Below, piece by piece: positions 54,470 through 61,096 of a DNA stretch of 64,000 nucleotides (positions within the stretch are counted from its first letter, which is position 1; each line of letters opens with the position of its first letter). The notes under the pieces were generated by a model, which did no database searches, was not told where the DNA came from, and worked only from the letters and a program-made list of their open reading frames with translations. A program made the translations under genes and the position numbers. The DNA is from a virus. Location of the stretch: positions 1-64,000 of the IMG/VR virus record IMGVR_UViG_3300026183_000930; one strand, written 5' to 3'.

Positions 54470-54832
54470 TTATTCTCCTTGTTTTGTCTCAGTAGAAGCT
54501 GGTGCTTCTGCTGGTGCAGGTGCAGATGTTTCTGCTGGTGCTTCTGCTGGTGCAGGTGCAGATGTTTCTGCTGGTGCTTCTGCTGGTGTTGTTTCACCCT
54601 GTGCTTTGGCTTCTGCTTCTGCTTTTGCTTTTTGTTGATCAGCAATCATTTTTAAAAATTTAGCAAATTTGTCAGCAACTGCTCCGACTTGTGAAAGTTC
54701 ATTGGCTCTGAAAGCACCTCTTGATGATGCTAAATCTACAATGTTAAGCATTGATTGTACATCAGCAATTTGAATACCTGTAGGTTCTGTTGGAGCCTGT
54801 TGTGTTTCTTGATTAGTAACTACTTCAGTCAT
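54470..54832 (-). CDS. Ala/Pro/Glu-repeat protein, 120 aa
   Basis: A helical core (residues 20-70) is followed by two copies of a PAEAPAETSAPA-type repeat encoded by tandem direct repeats of about 36 bp. The ATG follows AAGGAGAAAT and a late octamer lies at 54886-54893. It ends 1 nt before the start of the next gene. Similar helical proteins with variable tails occur in T4-like phages; function unknown. Confidence 0.7.
   Translation of the reverse strand: MTEVVTNQETQQAPTEPTGIQIADVQSMLNIVDLASSRGAFRANELSQVGAVADKFAKFLKMIADQQKAKAEAEAKAQGETTPAEAPAETSAPAPAEAPAETSAPAPAEAPASTETKQGE
54500..54590. repeat. Tandem coding repeat (PAEAPAETSA)
   Basis: Two to three near-identical units of about 36 bp (containing TCTGCTGGTGCAGGTGCAG) within the 120-residue gene, the kind of slippage-prone tract that varies between strains. 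Confidence 0.7.
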
Positions 54833-54885
54833 TTATTATTTCTCCTTATTAATTTTTAATTAAAACACATTTTAATTGATACTTT

Positions 54886-54893
54886 TATTTATC
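54886..54893 (-). promoter_or_regulatory. T4-type late octamer for the 54832-53550 run
   Basis: GATAAATA on the minus strand, 53 nt upstream of the ATG. Confidence 0.6.
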
Positions 54894-54898
54894 ATCTA

Positions 54899-54910
54899 AA
54901 AAGATCTTTT
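54899..54910. repeat. AAAAGATCTTTT palindrome, copy 4
   Basis: Perfect 12-bp palindrome between divergent genes, beside the late octamer at 54886-54893. Confidence 0.6.
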
Positions 54911-55013
54911 ATTATTTTATAATCAAATACTACATGATTTTAAAATATAAGTCAACTTTTTAATACAACTTTTAGAAATCAATAACACAGTTGTTATGCT
55001 TTTACAAGTTCTC

Positions 55014-55021
55014 CGTAAATA
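55014..55021 (+). promoter_or_regulatory. T4-type late octamer, 5 nt from ATG
   Basis: CGTAAATA followed by TTTTT and ATG at 55027. Confidence 0.6.
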
Positions 55022-55026
55022 TTTTT

Positions 55027-55518
55027 ATGAGAAAACTACTCTTAACCTTATTCTTGTTGTGCTTTTTACCATTTAATTCATTTGCTGAAAACCACGAAGC
55101 CGAACTTGAAAAACAACTTGAGATACAAGAAAAGATCACAAGCATAAGAGACCTTACATCTTGTGGAGTTCTATACTACAATCTCAGTTTATATTTTGCT
55201 GTTGCACACAGTATAGGTGTAGAGTTTAACCACGATCCACAATTACTGGAAACTTATAAAACCATACACCAAAACGCATTTACAAAACACAAACAGTTTA
55301 GTGACAAAAATTTTGAAGTGTATTCTGAATTGATTGCAATGGGTGTTCCAGAAACATTTGCATCTCAACCAGGATATGCTGGACAACGAATGGCCATTGA
55401 CAGTATCACTGCTATGACCAAAAGTCTAACTGAAGACATATCAAAAGGTAATACCTTTCTTACAGGCTTGTTAGATGTTTCAGATACTTGTGATCAAATC
55501 CTATTAGAACTAGACTGA
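55027..55518 (+). CDS. Exported late protein, 163 aa
   Basis: A signal peptide (MRKLLLTLFLLCFLPFNSFAE) of about 20 residues precedes a helical periplasmic protein with two Cys that could pair. The start at 55027 is set by the late octamer at leaderless spacing; the upstream extension to 54991 lacks a signal sequence at its start. It converges on the VWA gene. Function unknown. Confidence 0.65.
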   Translation: MRKLLLTLFLLCFLPFNSFAENHEAELEKQLEIQEKITSIRDLTSCGVLYYNLSLYFAVAHSIGVEFNHDPQLLETYKTIHQNAFTKHKQFSDKNFEVYSELIAMGVPETFASQPGYAGQRMAIDSITAMTKSLTEDISKGNTFLTGLLDVSDTCDQILLELD

Positions 55519-56735
55519 TCTTCTTCGTAATGACAAGTTACACCAAACGGTGCTTGTAACTCTTTGTCATAATTGCTATGTATAACCCAAAGTGTGTCAC
55601 AGTAATTTGGGTCACCCCATGACCCCCAAGGATAACCATCTGTGAACACAATCAGTTTCTTAGGTTCAATGCCTTGTTCTTTCATAAATGTCCAATTGGC
55701 ATCAAACTCTGTTCCACCAAATCCTTGTGGTTGATATGTGGTGATATCTCTGTCTGGTGTAAACACTTCTGGATTATGAACTTCTGTGTCAAAACTCCAA
55801 ACATGAATCTTGTAATCAGTGTACTGATCCATAATACTTTTGACTTCACTAAAAAACACATTCAATTGTCTTTCACTAATTGATCCTGATGTGTCTACTG
55901 CTACACAGATATCAATAGTTTCTGAATTTTTAAGTCCAGGAAATATTGCATCAGTGTGCCAAGACTTTCTGCTGGGTTTCATAAAAGTAAAGTCATCTTT
56001 GATCACTGAAGTTATCTGCTGATCCAACATAGATTTCCAATCCAGTTTGGGTTCAGTTAAATCTTTGATCATTCTTTCAACACTTTTAGGAACATTACCT
56101 GCACCGGCAATCTGAGCTGAATTCAACATTGCATTTTTAACTTCATCTTTGATCTGATCTTTTTCTTCTTTGGTCAAAGCCTTAGGACCTTTTTGGTTGC
56201 CAGGTGCATTTGCAGATCCTGAGTCTTTTTGTTTTTCCATTTCTTCAATCAACTTGTCTATGTGCATGTCAAGAGTTTCTTGTTTTTCTACTTGACGAGC
56301 ATACAGGTCTTCATAAATTTCTTCTGTGTATTTGTCACTGTATGAAGGATCCCATAATCCCACTTCAGGCATTTTACCAATGTGCTGATTTTTAAGATCA
56401 TCATTGATCACATAGTCACCTGCCATGTTCCAATACTGTGGATCCCTTGTGGCACGTCTATCAAAGTGATCATAAACACAGTGCATCACTTCATGAGCAA
56501 TCACAAAGTCCAATTCATCATCTGAAAGAGCACCAAGAAAATTTTTGTTATAATAAAGATGTTTGCCATCAGTGGCCGCAGTAGGGCACCATTCTGTTCC
56601 ATCTTTGACAATAAGCCTTGTGGCCATATTACCAAAGAAAGCATGATTCATCAACAGTCTAACACGTGATTGAACTATTCGTTTTTTAACTTCATCACTG
56701 TCAAATTCTTTTACTTTTTTTTCTGCCATAACCAT
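55494..56735 (-). CDS. VWA-domain metallopeptidase-like protein
   Basis: 413 residues. HEVMH (81-85) in a GALSDDELDFVIAHEVMH context is a zincin motif of the DUF2201 N-terminal domain. A central Lys/Glu-rich linker is followed by a von Willebrand A domain with MIDAS DTSGS and a FTDGYPWG segment. The start at 56735 overlaps the stop of the 34-residue membrane gene (TAATG). With the MoxR ATPase upstream it forms the usual MoxR-VWA pair, probably a chaperone-like remodelling machine. Confidence 0.9.
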   Translation of the reverse strand: MVMAEKKVKEFDSDEVKKRIVQSRVRLLMNHAFFGNMATRLIVKDGTEWCPTAATDGKHLYYNKNFLGALSDDELDFVIAHEVMHCVYDHFDRRATRDPQYWNMAGDYVINDDLKNQHIGKMPEVGLWDPSYSDKYTEEIYEDLYARQVEKQETLDMHIDKLIEEMEKQKDSGSANAPGNQKGPKALTKEEKDQIKDEVKNAMLNSAQIAGAGNVPKSVERMIKDLTEPKLDWKSMLDQQITSVIKDDFTFMKPSRKSWHTDAIFPGLKNSETIDICVAVDTSGSISERQLNVFFSEVKSIMDQYTDYKIHVWSFDTEVHNPEVFTPDRDITTYQPQGFGGTEFDANWTFMKEQGIEPKKLIVFTDGYPWGSWGDPNYCDTLWVIHSNYDKELQAPFGVTCHYEEDQSSSNRI

Positions 56736-56839
56736 TACAGTACCAACCCTGCCAATATTGCTAAAGTAAATCCAAATACTAACCAACCTGCTATGTAACC
56801 TGTACCAAATGCAAGTATTCTTTTTATTAAGTGTATCAT
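56735..56839 (-). CDS. 34-aa membrane micro-protein, paralogue of 13424-13564
   Basis: The motif AFGTGYIAGWLVFGF then TLAILAGL matches the 46-residue protein at 13424-13564 almost residue for residue. One membrane span. AAGGAGAGC precedes the ATG and a promoter lies at 56864-56891. Its stop overlaps the start of the VWA gene. The paralogue is likewise fused by overlap to its downstream gene, so it may anchor or regulate these partners. Confidence 0.75.
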   Translation of the reverse strand: MIHLIKRILAFGTGYIAGWLVFGFTLAILAGLVL

Positions 56840-56863
56840 TCTGCTCTCCTTGTTATATTATAT

Positions 56864-56891
56864 ATAATAGCACAAAATTGGATTCTGTCAA
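56864..56891 (-). promoter_or_regulatory. Sigma70-type promoter for the micro-protein/VWA pair
   Basis: TTGACA, 16-bp spacer ending in TGC, TATTAT on the minus strand. Confidence 0.85.
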
Positions 56892-57130
56892 CCTCTAAAA
56901 ATCGCTTAAATTTGCTTTTTAAACAGGGTTTTAATTTAGGGTGTTCAAATGTACTAAAAACAAAAAGACCCCGCTTAAAAGACCTTAAAATGCGTTTAAA
57001 CCAGGTTTTTTCTGGGTGTTTAGTCATAAAAAAAGGAACAGTAATGTTCCTTTTAATATCCTTTGTAGAAAGGGCGGAAAGCCTACTTATTTGATAAGAG
57101 CAGAGAGAGGTAAGCAGGCTCTCCATATGT
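56892..57130. other. Intergenic region with TTTAAA-rich repeats and hairpins
   Basis: No gene. GCTTAAA-type words recur (near 56906, 56977), and CGC/GCG flanks a 17-nt loop (56975-56997) in a form similar to the 49823-50123 array. CCAG/CTGG (57001-57014) is another hairpin. A terminator lies at 57031-57054. The right end has a GAGAGCC stretch paired with the mRNA end. Confidence 0.4.
57031..57054 (-). terminator. Intrinsic terminator after the MoxR ATPase gene
   Basis: AAAAGGAAC and GTTCCTTTT form a 9-bp stem with a 6-nt loop and a T run on the minus side. Confidence 0.85.
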
Positions 57131-58213
57131 TTACGCCTCTGTAATTAGAGAGCCGTATCTTTTGTAAAAGTCATCAAAACTAGACAACTTTTTAGGGTTA
57201 AATGGTAGACTGTAAGTCTTAAGAGCAGTTCTGGCTCCTAACACTACCATTTCAGTTTCAAAGTTATTCATCATAAACTTTAAGAAACAGTCTGCCATTT
57301 TATGCCAGTCATCCATCTTTTTGGATTTCTGAGCATTTTCACACTCACCTTTTAACTCATAACACATTGAAGTGATCAGAGTGTACATAGCACTAATCTC
57401 TTTTGTCTTTAGAGATTTCACTTTGCCTTTTAGAATTTCTGATGGATTTGGAAGATCCCCAGAAATCTTTCTGTGAGCCTGAAACTTGGTTGCAAGACCT
57501 TCACCAACAGCACCAGAAATAATATCTGTCATCTGTACAGTTGGCATTTCGTCATCTATCACTTCAGAAACGAAACTCCATGATCTTGGTGTTGCAAAAC
57601 CTCTTGAACTTGATGATGGATCAAAATCATATAAGTCTTGTTTTGCAAATGTTAAATAACCTACAACTTCAGGATGAATTTGGTTTTCTGTAGCCCATAC
57701 TAACCAATCATCAAAGTTAGGTTCCATTTCAATATGAATTACCCTGTTTGCAAGTGGACTAGGCATTCTGTAAGTAACACCTTTGTCACTTTCTCTGTTA
57801 CCGGCCGCCACTACTGACACACCTTTGGGCAACACATAAGTACCAATTCTTCTGTTAAGAATCAACTGATACGCCGCCGCCTGGGTAGCCATTGGAGCCG
57901 CATTTAATTCGTCCAAAAACAATATGGCTGTGCTTTTAGGATCTGAAGGTAGATCAACTGGTGGTGCCCAATCCATTTTGTTTTGTGATTTGTTGTAATA
58001 TGGAATACCTCTAAGATCAGTAGGTTCCATAAGAAGCAAACGTAGATCAATAACTTCACGATCAAGTTTTTGACCTATCTGTGCAATGATATCTGATTTA
58101 CCAATACCTGGAGGTCCCCATATCATTACTGGTCGTTGCTTTTTGATTAGATGCTCTACTTCTGCTATTGCATCTGATGGTCTAGTAGTTCTGTGTGTAC
58201 TAACTTTTGACAT
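57131..58213 (-). CDS. MoxR-type AAA ATPase
   Basis: 360 residues. Walker A GPPGIGKS (33-40), Walker B ILFLDELNAA near residue 95, and a downstream GNRESDKG sensor-1 block (AAGNRESDKGVTYRMP) identify a MoxR-like ATPase. It has its own promoter (58255-58282) with an AGAGGTAA leader and its own terminator. With the VWA protein it probably remodels a protein complex during infection. Confidence 0.9.
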   Translation of the reverse strand: MSKVSTHRTTRPSDAIAEVEHLIKKQRPVMIWGPPGIGKSDIIAQIGQKLDREVIDLRLLLMEPTDLRGIPYYNKSQNKMDWAPPVDLPSDPKSTAILFLDELNAAPMATQAAAYQLILNRRIGTYVLPKGVSVVAAGNRESDKGVTYRMPSPLANRVIHIEMEPNFDDWLVWATENQIHPEVVGYLTFAKQDLYDFDPSSSSRGFATPRSWSFVSEVIDDEMPTVQMTDIISGAVGEGLATKFQAHRKISGDLPNPSEILKGKVKSLKTKEISAMYTLITSMCYELKGECENAQKSKKMDDWHKMADCFLKFMMNNFETEMVVLGARTALKTYSLPFNPKKLSSFDDFYKRYGSLITEA

Positions 58214-58254
58214 TTGTTTTACCTCTTTCTGCTTTTGTTAAACTCTATATTGTA

Positions 58255-58282
58255 ATAATAACACAAAACAGAATTCTGTCAA
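58255..58282 (-). promoter_or_regulatory. Sigma70-type promoter for the MoxR ATPase
   Basis: TTGACA, 16-bp spacer, TATTAT on the minus strand. Confidence 0.8.
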
Positions 58283-58333
58283 CCAGAAAAATACTGTAAA
58301 AAAATGTTGATTTTGCTAGGTTTTTAAAGAAAA

Positions 58334-58771
58334 TTAAAATTTTTCTTCTGGTAAAGAGGGAGGTTCTTGGTAGTTTTCGTCTATGTATCTTGCTCTGGCC
58401 CATTTGTCAAGATCGCCATCTTGTAGTTTTATATCCAAAGAATCCTTGCCATTGAACAATATCAATTGTTTATTGTCTAAATAATAAGGATAGTTTAGTT
58501 CTCGTTCAAGATATTTGATGTGTACATTTTTGACTTGGAAACCCTGTTTCAAAGGTATAACATAAGTTTTAAACATTGTCTTCAATTCAAACAAACCTGC
58601 TTTGTTTATTCTAAGACTGTTTCTTGCATTGTATTCGTTGTGCCAAATCAAAGGTGCATCTGAATCACCATAATATGGAATATCTTGTTGTTTTTTGATT
58701 GCTTGATCAACAATGCTGTTTCGTTGTTTGAGTAATAGATTAATTACTGTCTGACGATTTAGTTTGCTCAT
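58334..58771 (-). CDS. Hypothetical protein, 145 aa
   Basis: A Lys/Asn/Tyr-rich protein, mixed helix and strand, with no signal peptide or clear motif. Its start overlaps the upstream gene by 32 nt. Likely co-transcribed with it from the late octamer at 59096-59103. Function unknown. Confidence 0.6.
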   Translation of the reverse strand: MSKLNRQTVINLLLKQRNSIVDQAIKKQQDIPYYGDSDAPLIWHNEYNARNSLRINKAGLFELKTMFKTYVIPLKQGFQVKNVHIKYLERELNYPYYLDNKQLILFNGKDSLDIKLQDGDLDKWARARYIDENYQEPPSLPEEKF

Positions 58772-59063
58772 CTTGTTGTTCTGTTATAACTTTTCCAGAA
58801 GTAAGTTTTACCACTTGAAAATCTTTGCAATTAAATCGTTTGTTTAATCTTTCAGCAAGATTAAAAGCATGACCTGAATTTGAAAAGGATACTTTTTTGT
58901 ATTTTGGTCCTGGGTAATTTACCAAAGTATTCATACTTCTTAAATTAATAGGTTTACCTTGATAGAACACAGAATAGATTGCATCCGCTTTCAATACTTG
59001 CTCTGCTTTGTACGACTTTGGATTTGTGTATTCTAGTATTATGTCTGGTTTAGGTCTGCTCAT
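58740..59063 (-). CDS. Hypothetical protein, 107 aa
   Basis: Basic protein beginning MSRPKPDIILEYTNPKSYKAEQVLKAD, with a hydrophilic Ser/Gln-rich tail. No family recognised. The tail overlaps the next gene. A late octamer upstream suggests late expression. Confidence 0.6.
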   Translation of the reverse strand: MSRPKPDIILEYTNPKSYKAEQVLKADAIYSVFYQGKPINLRSMNTLVNYPGPKYKKVSFSNSGHAFNLAERLNKRFNCKDFQVVKLTSGKVITEQQDEQTKSSDSN

Positions 59064-59095
59064 TTGTGTGTTCCATTTCTGTTATATACGTATAT

Positions 59096-59103
59096 TATTT
59101 ATC
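59096..59103 (-). promoter_or_regulatory. T4-type late octamer for the 59063-58334 pair
   Basis: GATAAATA on the minus strand, 32 nt upstream of the ATG at 59063. Confidence 0.6.
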
Positions 59104-59119
59104 ATAATTTAATAGAAAA

Positions 59120-61093
59120 TTACATATAACTTACTAAAACTTTAGCACTTCCTGTTGTGGAAGAACCAATGTTTAAGTAAGCAACGATATCCGAATCTGA
59201 ACCTGTGGCATATTGGTATGCTGGTTGCACTGCATAAGTGCCTATTGATGTTAAATCAATGTCATCGTTTTCAACAAGTCTAGCATTGTCACTTGCATCA
59301 CCCACAGTTAATGTTGCGTTGGCATCATCAAATGCTTGAGTGACTTCTACTGATACTAGAGTGACTCTTGCATTGTTTGAAACTGTACCAATTGTTGTGT
59401 TACCTGTACCACCTGCCTGTGTGACTGTGGCTGTGATTGTTTTTGCGTCAACATCCGCTGAATCTTCATCTGAAAGTTGTATCCATGATGTACCGTTGTA
59501 AATCATGTACTTCCATTCACTGTTGCCTGAATCAATCACGTATGCTGTGTCGCCTGTCTGTGCCGACAAGGCATTGAGAGCAAAATTGTTTGCCACTACT
59601 GTTGTACCACCTGATGTTCTAATACCTTGTTCAACTGTGACTGCTAGAGGTGGACGACCATTGTGTACTGAAAACACACCTAAATCATTCAAAGGTGTAC
59701 CAGTGGTTTGGTCTAACAGTATTTCTCCACCATCTGTTCTTGTTAGTTTTAATGATGAACCTGTTGAAGCACTTGTGGATAGATCCCAACCTGTACCTGA
59801 ATTTGGACCTGCTACAGGATTGCCTGAACCATCATTGCTTGTGTTAACAATAGTGATTGATCCACCTGTTGATTCTGTTAGCACACAGTTTGAACCTGAA
59901 ACTGATGCTGTGATGTTTGTTGGTGCCGCGGCATTGATATCATCTGCAATATCTTGTGCAATACCAACTGCAACACCATATGCGGCTTGACCCGCTGTGG
60001 TTGTTGAAAATGAAACTGCTGTTCCGTTGATTGTGATTGCACCACCTGGATACACACCAACTAGTCCATACACCAAACTCTGTGAGGCTGTTGTTGCCGT
60101 GGTTGGTGTAGGTGCGGATGAAGCCGTAACACCATGTGTTGCTGTGCCACCATTGATATCTAATATTGTTTGTGCTAGTGTTGTACTTGTCAATGTGACT
60201 GCTGTCTCGTTAATTTCTAATACATCACTTGCTGTCACTGTTGGATTAACCACTGTGCCAGTAACTGATGATTCTATAGGATCTGCTATTTTTAAAAACT
60301 GTATCTTTCCTGATGTTGATGTTGTTGTAAATGCACCAGGCGTGGCCGTGTCTGCATACACAAAGTCACCAACTGATCCTGGTATCTCAGGTAAGAAGTC
60401 AATAATTCGTGTGTTTGGTCTCAGCATGAATTGATTAGCACCAACTGTGTTTGTTACTGTGCCAATCACTTTGTCTGTGGTTGATGAATTTGTTTTTACA
60501 AAACCAGTTGACCCACACGACACAAGATCACCTACACCAAATCCATGTGCTGTTTTGTCTAATACATAGTGCATCTGTGGATTTAGATATTGAAATCTTG
60601 AATTGATGTTTAGGTAAAAGTCTGATGATGTAATAGAAACTGGTACTGGATCAAGCATTGGATGACCATTTTCATTCAATTGAAATATCACACAATATCC
60701 TGTTCCAAATATACCTGAACCAATAGATGATCTAAATGTGTTGTATCTCAACCAATCTTCAACCACCATTGTAACTGTTGATGCTGTTTTTGAACTAATT
60801 GAAACAATTCTACAACAAGTTCCTGTAGTAGCACCTGCAATCCAATCACCTACCTGTACATCAAGTCCGTTGTACTCAAAGTCTTTTCTTGTCAAGTGTG
60901 ATCCGTGTGTTTGTGCTGAAACTGTACCTGTGATTTCCCATTGATAGTATTTTGGATTAGAACCGCCTGACCACCATTTGTCACCTTGGCCATCATTTTC
61001 TGTCCACTGTGCATTATTGTTAATTGACGTTACGTTAATACTTAAAACTTTTGCTGGTTTGTTTACATCAATGTAATTTGTTTTGTAGGCCAT
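59120..61093 (-). CDS. Tail-fibre or virion structural protein, 657 aa
   Basis: Thr/Ser/Gly/Val-rich protein of beta repeats with an N-terminal domain (about 150 residues; NVTSINNNAQWTENDGQGDKWWSGG) that has paired aromatic residues, a Pro/Ala/Thr-rich middle and a C-terminal TATVTQAGGTGNTTIGTVSNNA domain. A virion fibre or baseplate wedge role is likely. It starts 3 nt after the stop of the long fibre gene, so both come from one transcript. Confidence 0.75.
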   Translation of the reverse strand: MAYKTNYIDVNKPAKVLSINVTSINNNAQWTENDGQGDKWWSGGSNPKYYQWEITGTVSAQTHGSHLTRKDFEYNGLDVQVGDWIAGATTGTCCRIVSISSKTASTVTMVVEDWLRYNTFRSSIGSGIFGTGYCVIFQLNENGHPMLDPVPVSITSSDFYLNINSRFQYLNPQMHYVLDKTAHGFGVGDLVSCGSTGFVKTNSSTTDKVIGTVTNTVGANQFMLRPNTRIIDFLPEIPGSVGDFVYADTATPGAFTTTSTSGKIQFLKIADPIESSVTGTVVNPTVTASDVLEINETAVTLTSTTLAQTILDINGGTATHGVTASSAPTPTTATTASQSLVYGLVGVYPGGAITINGTAVSFSTTTAGQAAYGVAVGIAQDIADDINAAAPTNITASVSGSNCVLTESTGGSITIVNTSNDGSGNPVAGPNSGTGWDLSTSASTGSSLKLTRTDGGEILLDQTTGTPLNDLGVFSVHNGRPPLAVTVEQGIRTSGGTTVVANNFALNALSAQTGDTAYVIDSGNSEWKYMIYNGTSWIQLSDEDSADVDAKTITATVTQAGGTGNTTIGTVSNNARVTLVSVEVTQAFDDANATLTVGDASDNARLVENDDIDLTSIGTYAVQPAYQYATGSDSDIVAYLNIGSSTTGSAKVLVSYM

Positions 61094-61096
61094 CTA

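Noticed and set aside
53851-54645. 264-residue version of the AT-hook-like protein
   Set aside because: The extra 59 residues are an out-of-frame reading of the PAEAPAETSA repeats; the ATG at 54468 has a clear ribosome-binding site.
56836-57126. 96-codon minus-strand frame in the MoxR-VWA gap
   Set aside because: It covers the terminator and promoter of its neighbours and has no ribosome-binding site.
59505-60434. Long plus-strand frames opposite the 657-residue gene
   Set aside because: Antisense shadows of the repetitive structural gene; no starts with ribosome-binding sites.
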